Shown here: one piece after another, positions 1-12,649 of the stretch
Layout: the number at the start of each line of letters is the position of its first letter
Numbering within the stretch: position 1 is the first letter of the stretch
Source of the DNA: Eucalyptus grandis
Lineage: Eukaryota > Streptophyta > Magnoliopsida > Myrtales > Myrtaceae
Length of the DNA stretch: 64,000 nt
Reading direction: 5' to 3'
Assembly: GCF_016545825.1 (NCBI RefSeq)
Contig: NC_052619.1
Span: 43,863,682-43,927,681 of the forward strand
The notes under the pieces: generated by a model
Database searches by the model: none
What the model was told of the DNA's origin: nothing
What the model saw: the letters and a program-made list of their open reading frames with translations, nothing else
Program-made: the position numbers and the translations under genes

Positions 1-1065
1 GCTCGGGCGAAGCTCAGCCCATGCAACGGGCCATATTGGCGGCAGCCCTTTCATGTACTAAGAGAGAAGAACCAGCAGCCACTTGCCCCCGAGCAATCTT
101 TTGACTTCATCAAAGATCCAAAGTTCATGCAGTACGTGCACGTGGCGCTGTAACCGCATTTTAGGCCCGCTCGCAATCGACGAACACGAGGAACAAGAAA
201 TATGAAACCTACTTGAATTAGAAAAGTTTTCTTTCTTGGGCTCAAACTCGACATGTATAATAACAGACTGCAGTCCACAGAACTGCCGGGCTAGAGCCAT
301 TGACGTAGGAGGAGGATTGGATCATTGGAGGGTAGCTGAAATAATGAGGGACTTGTTGAAGGTGTTCGATGGTGCAACAAAGGCTCTGTCCACAAGTGAC
401 TTCCCCTCGAGCAGCCAAGCATTGTCGTTCTATTCCTGATTTTGATAAAAATTACCCACCAAATCATTGCGAAAATGGAGGATATGCCTCTTGTTTTCTT
501 GGTCTTTTGTTGTTTGAATGCAAGCTTCAAGACGAACCAATTCGAAGCTCTGCTTGCTCAATATTACGAAAATTTGGGCCTATGTGAATCGACTGATGTG
601 CGGCAAATCTTGGCACAGGTGAGGAGCTGGCTCGGAAAATCTATACGCCATTCTGTCGGATACAGTTCTAGGAACTCTGCCCCACGAACGGAGATGTATT
701 TTTCTTGAATTATGAACTCCATTTGGTTGTGCTTTTACTTTTTTGGATTATGAACATGCTTTTTATCATTGAAGTTGTACTTTTCCTGATGTATTCATGT
801 CTCATTTAAGTAAAAGTGGGCAGTGTAATTTTAATTAAGCTTGTGAGCTATTAATTTTTATTTAAGAACTTTTTTTAATTTATAAAAATATTAAATTTCC
901 CATGAATTTTTTTAATCAGACCAAACCATTTCTAGAAAACAACTAACAGTGGGTTTTGGTACTATTATTTTTGAATTTATTAAGAATTTTATAAATTATT
1001 AAAATAAAGAATCGAAGCCCGAGCAAAATGTGCCCGGGTTCAGCCCGTGTGGGCTGGCATGACCC
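1..1065 (+). mobile_element. Degraded hAT-superfamily transposon (RICESLEEPER-like transposase remnants)
   Basis: Plus-strand translation around 95-170 gives the fragment FDFIKDPKFMQYVHVAL, which resembles the segment before the DNA-binding/linker part of plant hAT transposases. Around 310-430 the fragment DHWRVAEIMRDLLKVFDGAT resembles the conserved stretch with a W..A...fL..F..aT..lS pattern in RICESLEEPER-type transposases. Stops and frameshifts separate the pieces, so no functional protein is possible. The window begins inside a GCTCGGGC..CAGCCC-rich stretch, and an inverted counterpart (AGCCCGAGC, CAGCCCGTGTGGGCT) lies near 1015-1060; such CGGGCT-rich ends are common in plant hAT elements. 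The left end may lie outside the window. The family call is moderate, and the right boundary is approximate. Confidence 0.45.
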
Positions 1066-1760
1066 CAAATGAATGCTAGACAATGAAGGATGAAGAAAAT
1101 TGGAATGCTTACGTCATTCAACGGTGCTTGTGATTTAGTTCCATGCGTGTTGAAAGCATCCAATACCTCCAATGGCAGGGTTGTTCCAATTTTAATATTT
1201 TAAATAAATAACAGAGAATTTGAAAATTCATTATTTTCATGGTAAAAATTGTTTTTAGCAGAGATTAGATGTTATGCAAGATAAGAAAAGTTCGTAATTA
1301 ACATAATATTTTTTTCCAAACACTTGTACTTAAAAAAAATTAAGGGCACTTTCAAAATGATTTACTTATTGAGAGCACTATGTGCCATGTAAGCATTTCT
1401 TTTTCTTTTTCTTTTTTCCTTCTTTCAAATTATTAATATTTTAAACAAATTTCGCCCTTTTTATGGTAAAATTGTTTTTAGTAGACATTAATGTTAGGCA
1501 TGATAAGAAAGGTTCCTAATTAACATAATAACTTTTACTCATTTGAATTTAAAGTATATAATAATATCAAATACCAATAAATTTATGCTATAATAACATG
1601 ATAAGTAAAACTGTTACCGATTATTTAATATCATACTATATAAAGAATATATAAAATTTTCAAAAACTCTCTTTGGAAAGAGACAACTAATTTCACATGG
1701 AAAAAGTAGACGTGTAATTCTTTATGAACTTTCCTAGTATAATGTTTTGGAGGTATGACT
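1066..1760. other. AT-rich intergenic sequence, nothing recognised
   Basis: This stretch is AT-rich and has no convincing ORF. Two short segments resemble each other (around 1200-1290 and 1430-1520, sharing a 'ttttatggtaaaattgttttta' type motif in slightly different forms followed by a 'taagaaa.gttc.taattaacataat' type stretch), suggesting an old local duplication or a decayed MITE. Confidence 0.4.
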
Positions 1761-1804
1761 CTATTTCGAACTCAAAATACTCTTCTTTAAAAAGAAAAAA
1801 AAAA

Positions 1805-1970
1805 AAAAAAGACGACCGTTGCCAGCGTCTCCTTCCCTAACCGATCGTCCTTCCTCGGCTCCCTCATTCCAGTCTCGTCCGGCGTTCCTGTCTGTGCTCG
1901 CATTCCTCTCTCTTTCTCTCGTTCGTTCTCTCTCGCGTGACGGGCCTCTGCGAAATCCTCTTGGGAGAAG
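1805..1970 (+). promoter_or_regulatory. Candidate CT-rich 5' leader exon with a splice-donor-like end
   Basis: A pyrimidine-rich, GC-elevated stretch follows a poly-A run and ends at a GAGAAG|GTCAGT donor-like junction near 1968-1974. It is then followed by a long T-rich tract typical of plant first introns. This is the usual look of a 5' UTR exon plus leader intron. No downstream coding exon could be tied to it: the nearest coding remnant is the S20 pseudogene at 6732. The ORFs crossing the segment are low-complexity and are not believed. Inference only. Confidence 0.28.
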
Positions 1971-1974
1971 GTCA

Positions 1975-4900
1975 GTTTGTTCGTCCGTTCTGGTTCTCGA
2001 TTGATTGTGGATGGGCATGATGATTACTTTCTCTTCGGGACGGTCCCAATGGTTGATCGGGATCATTTGGTTTGAGCTCGTCTTTTTATCATCTATTGAT
2101 TCCTCGACCGGTCGATCAACTGCATCATTGTTTTTTTCCGGCTTGTTCGATTTTTTTTTTTTTTTTTGTTCCGGTGAATTGGCAGTGGCCTTTTTCCTCT
2201 TCGTTTGGGGGATGTCCTTGTTGGAAGTACTTGGTTCAGGTCCTCATCTGATTTTTTATGTGCTTGATTTTTTTTTTTTTGATGAATTTGCAGTGGATTC
2301 TTTTGCCTTGGAGCAAAGTGCTTGTCTGAGGATGTTGTCTAACGACGATGAATGGGGACACTGGTCGGTTTGTTTCATAGAACAAAGCGTTTGGGCTTTC
2401 CGGAGGACTGAGGATCTGTTTTTCTGTCTTTTGTTGGTAGAGATGATGAACTAGTAGTCTGGGCATTTATTGGTTTTGATTGAAATTTGTTCTTTTTTTT
2501 TCTTTATTAATTTTGACTTTGGGAGATGATCATGGTATGATCAAGTTCCAATTCTTTGACAGGTTGTGATTTTGCCGGGCTTGAGAAGTGGTGATCTGTT
2601 GCATTATTTTTGTGAAATCGAGTTGATGATCTCTGACAATCATCGGATAAAGCTACCTCTTTTCCAGACAGTTACAGTGTTTGAATGGAGGTTGTTCTTC
2701 ACTCCTGTTATTTTCCAATTCATATGAAAACCAATTCTCATTCCTTCAGAGATTTGGTTGATATATGAACTGTCTTGGTTCTTTCCATGCAATGTGTATG
2801 CTCACTTTGGATCATTGCTGTTGAAAAAATAACACGGGTGTCCTTCCTAGAAATAGTCCCTCCCTTGTGTCTGCATACTTTATTCTCGTGCTGCATCTTT
2901 GATTGTGCATGCAATTCCTCTCTTGTTTGCTCTTTGCTTGACATCCTCTGCCGAGTACTCTTCAGAGGATACACGTTCTTGAACCGCACTCTTGATCCTT
3001 TTTCTTTGCCTTCTGTTAGTCATATTTTGTATGTTTTTCAGTTGAGTTAAATTGAATTAGCAGAACATATTCCTGCAGGGATAAAATTTGGTTTGAGTTT
3101 TTCACATATTTGGTTAGCATAGAGTTCAGTCTGCTTCTTTTTGTAAGCTGTCTATTTGCTGCAACTGGGAAAAACCTACCCATTTACCCTTTTAATTCTA
3201 ATCCAATTTTGATTAGATGATTAACGTCTACATTATTTCTATGTTATTTTATCAATGATGAACATCACACTTGCTTGAGTGGAAAGTCGAGCAGGAGGTT
3301 TCTACCTTTCCTTCTGATTTCATATGATATTTCAATACTTGCATGGTGATATTAATTTGTATTGATAACCTATTTTACCCATCAAGCATAGCTGTTATAT
3401 CTATTTATAAATAAGATCTCCATTTGCAACATGATCCTTTTGTTGTAGATGATTTCTCTGCTAGATAATTTAACTTATGGTTCTAAATGAATCTTTATTC
3501 TCATCAGCTATACAAGGGTGGTTTGTATTCATTTTTCTTCTAATTGGAATTGTCAAACAGTTTCGTTTGATTTGTTATATTGCCTTTGAAGGCACAGATT
3601 GTAGTATCTGGGCAGTCTATTGCGAGAACAGAATTGGTTTAGGTCCTGATTGAATTTGTATGAATGTCTTGAGGTTCATCAACATTATCTGGTTCAAGTT
3701 TCCCTCTGGTTATTTTAATTAATAAAATTGCTTGCATGAAATGTATGGACTTATTCAGCTTTTGACAGGTGCTTGCTCCAGTTTGGAGCGATCTCTTCAG
3801 ATAAGTGTGTCGTGTGAAGATGGTATAGGATTCTGTGATCGAAGAATTCAAGTTTGACAAGTGAGTGAAAACTGGAGGCAGTCACGATTAGTTGAGTTGC
3901 CGAATCATCTTCTTTGTGGAGAGGAGCCATCAGCTGAAATTTGGTCCTTCTAATTTGGAATGTCTATAGCTGCTTGAGAACCCGGATGGATCTGGTTCTA
4001 TCTTTAAAGGAGATGCACAGAATGTGTATATGCATGGAATGTGTAGTTCTCCTCTTGTAGGTTGGACTCTTCTTGCTGCAAATAATGTTGCGTTTCTTGT
4101 CTTTGTCTGCAAAATTCACTGGATAAACTACAATTGAATTGTGTGTCCAAAGCTGGTGCTTTTAAATCGTGCTTCCAATTGTAGTTGTTGCTTTCTTGGT
4201 CATTAGGTGGCACACAATGTTGGGAGTTTGACTTTATCAGATGGTTAACCCTACACTTACGATGTGGGATATTGATTGCAGTTATTCACTAATTATGGCA
4301 GATCAGATTATCCATATCTACATTCAATTTGTTTGGATCACTCTGTAATCACTCTCCCAGGGAACTCTCTCTTCTGGATGCTCTTATGTTCTCCTGATCT
4401 AAATTAGCCTCACAAATGATTTTCCATATCTTGTTTATTGACATTGTGAATTACTTGGCCACAAGTTTCCTCAATCCCTGCACATGGACTCTCCAATTAC
4501 TCTCCAAAACTTGTTAAGCAGTACCAATTTCTTCTCAGGAAGCTGGCATTGATAAACCTTCAAACTACATCTGCAAGAATCATGAATGTGGGAATTTGGA
4601 TGATGTGGATGATGGTTAAGATGTTTTTATCACCTTTTATCCACCTACTCTTTGATTGAGATGCTACGCTGTTGTTTCTTTTGACAGGCCGTATGATGTT
4701 CGAGCTCTGAATAAGTTAGCTGATGTTGAATTTGAGGATAAACAGTTCTCAAGACCTCGCATAGGAATTCACACTTCCTGCACAGGATTTGTGGAGCTGC
4801 TCTAATTTGTTGTCGGGTTCTTACTTTGTCGAGCAAATTTTTGCGATTTTATACATTAGGACAACTACAACAATTGTGATTGGCTGAATATAGATCAATC

Positions 4901-6731
4901 ATAATTGGGCAGATCTTAGGACAAGCTATAACAGGGGAATGGTGACAGCAAATCCATCATAAGTATGGTTCCTGGCAGATTTGAGGTCCCTTCTCTTTAC
5001 ATTCTCTCTGCATGATCATCTCTTTCTTCGGATGACAAAGTGGGAGAAGTGGGTTGTCTTGCCGATTCTGACTCTGTTTATTTGAAGAAACTGGGACTTT
5101 CTATTTGCATGTCCCTGTCTTGCTGATGTTGAATCTCTAGCATGGCGCATTGATATGTGTGCTCTCAGCTCCTTCTTCATCATTGCTGACAAATATCGAG
5201 CATTGTTGATAATGGAATGCCACAGATTTTGCTCTTTCTTATATATGGTTGCGTAACTGGGCTTAACTGCAAGAAGGTATTGTCAATCCAACATTACTGA
5301 ACTGTTCGCAAACTTTCTGCATATCCATGTTGCTAAGATTTGGATAGGTTAGTGAGGTCATGTTTCAATCTCAAGTTCACTTGACTTGGCAGAGGTGAGA
5401 TTTAGAATGACAGTCCTCTGTACTAGCTTATGTGCTGTGATTCTTATTTTGGATTATACTTCCAATGTCACGTTTGTTTACATATTTAAAAAGAAGTTTC
5501 TATGGCAAAAGAATTTTTTTGCAGATTATGCAACTATAGTGCCAACCTTAGGAAAAAATGGAAAATTGCAGCGAGGAAGGATATTCTCAACAATGGGGTG
5601 GCCATTGAATTTATTAGAGCGCTAATGCTGATAGCTTGGCTAGAGAGAATCCAAATTGTCTGATTCAAAGAACAATATCTGTTGCAGAGCACATCCTATT
5701 TGTGGTTTAAAATTGTCTGCTCTTTTGAACACTTCTGTTTTCTTTTGTCATAGTTAAGTCACCAAAACATCTAGAAGATAAGAGTTATCGGGCTTTCATT
5801 GTGGTGTGGCCAGATAAGAGAAGAACCAGATCCTTTTGTTGCTGCTCAAGTAGTGATGGATGCCTTGAGATTGCAGGAACATGTGTTGCCAAGGGAGCAA
5901 TAGACTTGTTTTTGATCTGTGGGTGCAGTTCATACTGGCCAAACCACTTAACCATGCTTTGTTTATATACGTGTGGATGGTTTAGGTTAGATGAAATGAC
6001 AAACAGAAAAATAAACAAGTCCTTTGGTAGTTGTTCGAACCAAATTAATCTATTGCTTTTCTGAAAGGGTGAGTCCAGATGGTGAATGCTTCCAATTGAT
6101 TCTAGTCCCTTCAATTTTCATCAAAGAGGATGTTATTCAGTTCTCTTTCTTTTGTAGGTCAGAATTAACTACGATGTGGAGTGTTCTTCAATCCGCAATG
6201 GCTTTTTCTAGCTGGATATTAGAGTAATGATTTGCTTGGACAAGATCTTGATTCTTTGGCATTTTTATGTGAGTTCAGTTGGTTTTGGAAGGTCAACAGC
6301 TATAGACTTTCTTCAGTTGTAGGAATTGTTTAGGAGTCTGGAAAGCATGAGGTCCACATTAGTTCTGGCCTGCTTCTCTTCATTCTTATCTCATATGTGA
6401 ACTGCAATCAGTGATTGGATCGCTCGTAAATCATGTAGATAGTTTGTGTAGGTTTTATTCATCATGGTTTCTTACAATAGATAATTGGAAAATCTTAGTT
6501 TGGTTGGCACTTGTGACTTTTGATTTATTTCTTCTGTTAACTGATTTTGGATGGCTCTTTTTGAATGTTGTAAGATATAGCTGTTCTGTGCTTTGGCAGA
6601 TTAGAGCCTTTCTCTGTGGGACTGGATGAAGAACTTTTCATTGGCTTGGTACTATGACTGGTATGCTTTCTATTAATGATATTTTGTTTGGTACTATGAC
6701 TTTTCATTGGCTTGGTACTATGACTGGTACT
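1975..6731. other. Long T-rich non-coding tract, partly duplicated at 31.5-33.0 kb
   Basis: There is no ORF with recognisable protein similarity across about 4.7 kb. The sequence is T-rich on the plus strand, like intron or UTR. Parts of it (for example around 2290-2480) recur in shorter, diverged form near 31,635-31,830, with the same order of landmarks (an 'aattggcagtgg' motif, 'gtctgaggat', 'gaggactga.gatct'). It is therefore an older homologous neighbour of the S20 remnant in both duplicated units. At 6,629-6,730 a motif of about 33 bp around 'ttggcttggtactatgact' is repeated directly. I looked for C/D snoRNA boxes because several TGATGA and CTGA motifs occur, but found none with convincing spacing and a terminal stem. 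Confidence 0.4.
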
Positions 6732-7167
6732 ATGGCGAGCTTATCTCTTCCCTGCAAATTCAAAGCCCTCTGCCTCAGCGCCTCTTCTTCTCCTCCTCCT
6801 TCTCGCAGTCGCATCGCTTTCAATTCCCTCGGATTCTCCGCGAGCCTCTTGCACGACGTTGTCTCCGCAGGGAACCCTCGACGGCAACCTTCCGATTCCA
6901 CGGGCTGGCTTTATTCTCAAGTCTGACTTTCGTGTTCGGTCTTCGTTTTCAAGTCGTTTGTTGGCGAGCGATGGCGAGAAGAACCCGCCCCATTTCTCTA
7001 TCACGTGTGAGGCCACTCCGACGAAGAGGTCGGACTCCGCCGCCAAGAGGGCTCGCTAGGCCGAAAAGAGGCGCATTTACAACAAAGCTCATAAATCTGA
7101 GATTAGGACGCGTATGAAGAAGGCGTTTGTTTCGGTTAATTTGATTATTGTGCGAAGCATTCTATAA
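6732..7167 (+). pseudogene. Plastid 30S ribosomal protein S20 pseudogene, copy 1
   Basis: The ATG at 6732 starts a transit-peptide-like N terminus (MASLSLPCKFKALCLSASSS). Around 6855-6880 the reading frame shifts by one relative to copy 2, and the rest reads in another frame through FRVRSSFSSRLLASDGE to KRSDSAAKRAR. A TAG at 7057-7059 interrupts the conserved S20 core; after it the same frame continues AEKRRIYNKAHKSEIRTRMK. In the intact family this position is AAKRARQAEKRR, so CAG (Gln) has become TAG. After RMKKAF the sequence no longer resembles S20 and stops at 7165-7167, so the C-terminal half is missing (possibly a former exon boundary). The normal product is nuclear-encoded and binds plastid 16S rRNA. 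Frameshift, nonsense change and truncation together make this a clear pseudogene. Confidence 0.85.
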
Positions 7168-7249
7168 TACGCGCTATCGGACCCCCGTCCTTCGGTGAAA
7201 TCGTCCGAATGATTTTTGCTGTATATGCTAGGGGTGGTGGTTCTGCTAC

Positions 7250-7800
7250 ATCGGATATCTGATTAGGTTGTGGCTATTAAATTTGTCAAAATGAGTCTTA
7301 AACTCATATACGACCCAATTTAAAATGTAAATGAGTCTTATGAGTCACTCAATTTTGAAAAGACCATCTTAAATGGGTTGAGTTTAGAACCCATTTTCAA
7401 CTCAGTAACTCAACTTATTAGGCTCACTCACACTTTCTCTTCATCTTATAAAAATATTTTTAAAAAATCGAAATTACTTTTATTTTTCTTTTCTTCTTCC
7501 TTCTTCCATTTCCTTCGGTAGTGGCTAGCGACGGCAACGGCTGGCTAGGTGAGCTTGAGCTCATTGATCAGGTGAGGCCGAGACCTTGCAGAGGTCAATC
7601 CTCGCCAATCCAGTGAGAATCGACCTCGTCGACAACTAGCAAGGCTTAGGACCTTGCTGATTTATCGAGACTCGAGCTCGACCTCAATAGATAGGTGGAG
7701 CCTCGTCTAAGGCTGGCAAGGTTTGGCTTACTAGCCGTCGTAGTGGCTGGTAATCGGTGAAGGAAAAGGAAAAATAAAAAAAGAAAAGAAAAAGAGAGGC
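7250..7800. repeat. AT-rich flank plus GC-rich GAGGC-type repeat block (unit I)
   Basis: The first part (7,250-7,480) is AT-rich and contains repeated 'aaactca' and 'gggttgag' type words in both orientations, suggesting a decayed palindromic element. From about 7,505 to 7,770 the composition switches to GC-rich, with words such as gaggccgag, tcgagctcgacct and cgccaatcca, bounded by TC-rich and GA-rich borders. The same block occurs at 33,650-34,200, and similar GCGAGGC-type cores sit inside the elements at 29.4, 49.0 and 60.6 kb. It is not coding. Confidence 0.55.
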
Positions 7801-7866
7801 CATCTTAATAAATGCAAAAAGGAAGTTGCATGGAGCTCATCTTAATAAATGCAAGGTGGTCTTTGT

Positions 7867-10122
7867 GAACTTGAGAAGAGAGGCCAAGAGAGGCCAACAT
7901 ACAAGATGTCTCTTTCCCATGTGAGCATCATGAAGTGCAATAATGATTATTCTATGGTCATTGTCACCGAATGATGAAGACTCACTTCTACATTATAAAA
8001 GAAAGCAAGAGACATGGGACAAGAATTGAGCCGAGGTGGCCGAGAGAACGCCAAGTTCCTTTGGTGGCTAAGAGTGTGCCAAGTCCTTGGTGGGTACAGA
8101 GAAGATAGGGCGCCAAGTTCTTTGGTGGTTGAGAGGGTTGAGTATTGTTGTAATTACACTTGAGTAATTTAGCTAGACAAATTCTTGTGAGTAGAATTTG
8201 TTTAATTCCTTGCATGAGGTTTCACTAAGAATTATGAGGGGCTAAATACTGTGAACTCGAGAAGAGAGGCCAACGTACAATATGTCTCTTTCCCATGTGA
8301 GTCATGAAGTGCAATAATGATTCTTCTATGGTCATTGCCACCGAATGATGAAGACTCACTTCTACATTATAAAAGAGAGCAAGAGACGTGGGACAAGAAT
8401 TGTGTTGAGGTGGTTGAGAGAGCGCCAAGTTCCTTTGGTGGCTAAGAGTGCGCCAAGTCCTTGGTGGCTAGAGAGAAGAGTGCATGCCAAGTTCTTTGGT
8501 GGTTGAGAGGGTTGAGTATTGTTGTAATTACACCTGAGTAATTTAGCTAGACAAATTCTTGTGAGTAGAATTTGCTTAATTCCTTAAGTGAGATTTCACT
8601 AAGAATTGTGAGGGGCTAAATATTGTGAACTTGAGAGGAGAGGCCAACGTACAATATTTCTCTTTCCCATGTGAGCATCATGAAGTGCAATAATGATTAT
8701 TCTATGGTCATTGCCAACGAATGATGAAGACTCACTTCTACATTATAAAAGAGAGCAAGAGACGTGGGACAAGAATTGCGCCGAGGTGGCCGAGAGAGCG
8801 CCAAGTTCCTTTGGTGGCTAAGAGTGCGCCAAGTCCTTGGTGGCTAGAGAGAAGAGAGTGCGCCAAGTTCTTTGGTGGTTGAGAGGGTTGAGTATTGTTG
8901 TAATTACACTTGAGTAATTTTAGCTAGACGAATTCTTGTGAGTAGAATTTGTTTAATTCCTTGAGTGAGGTTTCACTAAGAATTATGAGGGGCTAAATAC
9001 TGTGAACTCGAGAAGAGAGGCCAACGTACAATATGTCGCTTTCCCATGTGAGCATCATGAAGTGTGATAATGATTATTCTATTGTCATTGCCACCGAATG
9101 ATGAAGACTCACTTCTACATTATAAAAGAGAGCAAGAGACTTGGTACAAGAATTGTGCCGGGGTGGCCGAGAGAGCACCAAGTTCCTTTGGTGGCTAAGA
9201 GTGCACCAAGTCCTTGGTGGCTAGAGAGAAGAGTGTGCGCCAAGTTCTTTGGTGGTTGAGAGGGTTGAGTATTGTTGTAATTACACTGAGTAATTTAGCT
9301 AGACCAATTCTTGTGAGTAGAATTTGTTTAATTCTTTGAGTGAGGTTTTACTAAGAATTGTGAGGGGCTAAATACTGTGAACTTGAGAAGAGAGGCCAAT
9401 GTACAATATGTCTCTTTCCCATGTGAGCATCATGAAGTGCAATAATAATTATTCTATGGTCATTGCCACCGAATGATGAAGACTCACTTCTACATTATAA
9501 AAGAGAGCAAGAGACGTGGGACAAGAATTGCGCCGAGGTGGCCGAGAGAGTGCCAAGTTCCTTTGGTGGCTAAGAGTGCGCCAAGTCCTTGGTGGCTAGA
9601 GAGAAGAGTGCGTGCCAAGTTCTTTGGTGGTTGAGGGGGTTGAGTATTGTTGTAATTACACTGAGTAATTTAGCTAGACAAATTCTTGTGAGTAGAATTT
9701 GTTTAATTCCTTGAGTGAGGTTTCACTAAGAATTGTGAGGGGCTAAATACCGTGTACTTGAGAAGAGAGGCCAACGTACAATATGTCTCTTTCCCCATGT
9801 GAGCATCATGAAGTGCGATAATGATTATTCTATTGTCATTGCCACCGAATGATGAAGACTCACTTCTACATTATAAAAGAGAGCAAGAGACGAGGGACAA
9901 GAATTGCGCTGAGGTGGCCGAGAGAGCGCCAAGTTCCTTTGGTGGCTAAGAGTGCGCCAAGTCCTTGGTGGCTAGAGAGAAGAGAGTGCGCCAAGTTCTC
10001 TGGTGGTTGAGAGGGTTGAGGATTGTTGTAATTACACTTGAGTAATTTAGCTAGACAAATTCTTGTGAGTAGAATTTGTTTAATTCCTTGAGTGAGGTTT
10101 CATTAAGAATTGTTAGGGGCTG
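7867..10122 (+). repeat. Six-unit, 376-bp tandem array inside the 5' LTR (unit I)
   Basis: The same module, running from 'gaacttgagaagagaggcc' to 'gtgaggggctaaatact', repeats six times. The marker cattataaaa occurs at 7991, 8365, 8741, 9118, 9493 and 9869, giving periods of 374, 376, 377, 375 and 376 bp. Each unit carries a TATA-like ATTATAAAAG about 120-150 bp from repeated ccaagt(t/c)c(t/c)ttggtggc motifs. The 3' LTR of the same element has a single diverged unit (TATA-like site mutated to attacaaaag, 13,193-13,202), so the array grew within one LTR. Confidence 0.92.
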
Positions 10123-10318
10123 GGAAACATTGAGAGAATGTTTGAGTGCTCAAGTGATTGTAATCTTCATTGTCTCACTTGTGTTTATAGTGGAATTCCA
10201 TATTGCTCTTCCCATGAATGTAAGTTCTGATATTCGAACCGTATCATGTAAATTTGATGGTGAATTTCCTTTCACTCCTTCCAACTAATTTTATCCTCGT
10301 TTGTCTATATTCACAACA

Positions 10319-12649
10319 ATTGATAGCGAAGCTAGTGTTGGCTAACTTGAAGTGAATTGATAACGATGGAAGAGGAAAAGGTGAGAATCGCCGATTTGAC
10401 GGGAACGATTTTGCTTTCTAGAAGATGCAGATTGAAGATTATTTGTACTAGAAAAATTTGCACTTACCATTATCTAGGGAGAAACCATACTCGATGAAGG
10501 ATGCCAAGTGGGAATTGCTAGATAGACAAGTGATGGGTGTTACTCGGTTGACGTTGGCTCATAACATCATGGTGAACATCGTGAAGGAGAAAACCACTAC
10601 GGAACTAATGAAAGCCTTGTCAAATATGTACAAGAAGCCCTCCATGATCCAAAAGGTCTATTTGCTGCAACATCTATTTTACTTAAAATAGGCAAAGATA
10701 CATTAGTGGCTGAGCATATCAACGAATTTAATGAAGTTGTTAACCAATTGAGTTTGGTTGAAATCAACTTTGAAGATGAGATATGTGCGTTGATTCTATT
10801 ATCCTCATTACCTGATGACTAGAATACTACTATTACTACTGTTAATAATTCCTTTGGGTCAAGGAGCTTGACATTTGATGAGGTTCATGATTTGATTTTG
10901 AGTGAAGACATTCTTAGGAAAAAATTTAGTGAACCTATACCTATTGCCTTAGTAGGTGAAAGTAGAGGAACAACTAATACATGTGTTAATAAGAGCAGTA
11001 TAAATACGAATAGACATAGTTAGTTTAGGATTATAGGAGTTGTCTATTGGTCTTGTGGCAAGAGTGGGCATGGTAGAAGAGACTCTATTATGCTGAAAAA
11101 TGAAAAGGGTAAGGGAATAAGAGTTGAGTCTATAGATGATGTTGCAGTTATAGATGAGAATAATTCTGATAATGTAGATTGTGTCTTGTCTGTCATTGAG
11201 GATTCATCATTTGATGGATGGATAATGGATTTTGGTTGTTCATTTCATGCTACACCAAATTGGAACTAGTTTATCACTTATCAGTGCATGGAAAATGGTA
11301 AAGTCCAGTTAGCGAATAACACTGAGTGTGATGTTGTGGGTGTTGGTGATGTTAACATCAAAATGTATGACAGTATTGCGAGGACATTGATTGGAGTAAG
11401 GCACATCCCAGAGTTGGAAAAAAACTTAATTTTCTTAGGTACCTTAGGTTCAGCTGGCTATGGATATTTTTTAGAAGGTGGAATGTAAAGGTTGTTTGAG
11501 GTGCCCTGGTGATATTGAGAAGAATCAAGCACGGAGACATGTATGAACTTCAAGGTGAGACAGTGATAGGTTTTAGTTCGAAGACGTCAAATACATCTAT
11601 TCAAGAGTCTATTGACTACTTGATAAAGACCTGGGTGTTTGTACCGATGTGCAAGTTTGATGCCGTTGTCAGAAAGATACAGTTGAAAAACTTTGATTAA
11701 GACGAAGATTGGTAAGTCGATCAAGCATATGTGGACTAATAATAGCATGGAAGTTTGCTCAAAGCTAGTAAATAATTTTTGCATGAAGGAAGACATAATG
11801 AAACATTGCGCTAGTACCGGTAAACCATAACAATTTGCAGAATTGATTAGTAGATCATTACTAAAGACGAACGATAAAATGATCTCTAGTGCTGGTGTTG
11901 GTAGGAGAATCTTGGCTGATGTGCTTAGTACGGTAAGCTACTAGGTAAATAGATCCCCATCAACAGCTAATGACTGGTGGACTCTCGAAGAAGTGTGGTC
12001 AGGTAACGTTGCTAGTTATTCTATTCTTAGAATGCTTAGTTGCGCGTGCTATTTTCGAGTGAATGATGGTAAGCTCGATGGGAGGGCAAGACATATTCCA
12101 TGGCTATGCTCAAAGCGGGGCGGTCAATTGTGGTGCCTTGATATAAAATCACCTGTTGATAGCAGAGAAGTTACGTTTGACAAGTCTCCAATACTTTTGG
12201 CTAAGAGTGTTTGTGGCAGTGTTGATAAGGATCTGGACGGTATTTAGCTCAAGGTGGAGTTACAACAAGAAACTCTTTAGGTAGTAGGTACTAGTAGAAT
12301 AATCAACACAGATGATACTTGTAGCGAGATGGAGTTAGTAAAGCCAATGGTTGCTGTAGCTACTAAATTTGACAATGTGCGTGTTTGACCTTCTGTCAAA
12401 TATGGAAGCAATGATGGTTTTGTTTTATTTGTGGTACGGGAGGTTATGTCGGAAATTCTTATGGAGTAGCTAACTATGCAAGTGGAGTTGGCATCTTGAT
12501 GAGGTCCACGATTATGACAAAGTTTAGGTGTGGCTTAGACTTGGAAGCACTTTGTGGCAGTTGAGCCCATTGGGGCTGTGGGAGAGCAGTGGCGAGTTTT
12601 TCATTGAAGTGATTGTGAGTTGACTTAAACGTCGAGCCAAGGTGGAGAT
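10319..12649 (+). pseudogene. Internal gag-pol remnant of the unit I TNT1-like element
   Basis: This is the protein-coding interior between the LTRs. Gag similarity starts near 10,365 (MEEEKVRIADLTGT), is interrupted by a TAG, and resumes at 10,458. The protease/zinc-knuckle part has a CGKSGHGRRDS-like motif near 11,055 and the WIMDFGCSFH motif, in which the catalytic D-S-G triad of copia protease appears as D-F-G. The integrase tail ends with the VTFDKSPILLAKS segment near 12,170, which matches the usual VTFDE. end of TNT1-94 integrases. Multiple stops and the missing RT/RNase H mean it cannot be autonomous. Confidence 0.75.

Noticed and set aside
2005..2454. 149-codon plus-strand frame near the T-rich tract
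   Set aside because: It is phenylalanine-rich because of T runs, has no domain motif, and lies in intron-like sequence.
4985..5110. Possible C/D-box snoRNA (gatgac ... ctga)
   Set aside because: The C box does not fit the consensus, and no terminal stem or antisense element could be shown.
7867..10122. CRISPR-like or satellite interpretation of the 376-bp array
   Set aside because: The units are uninterrupted tandem copies without spacers, and a single unit is part of the element's 3' LTR, so they are LTR modules.
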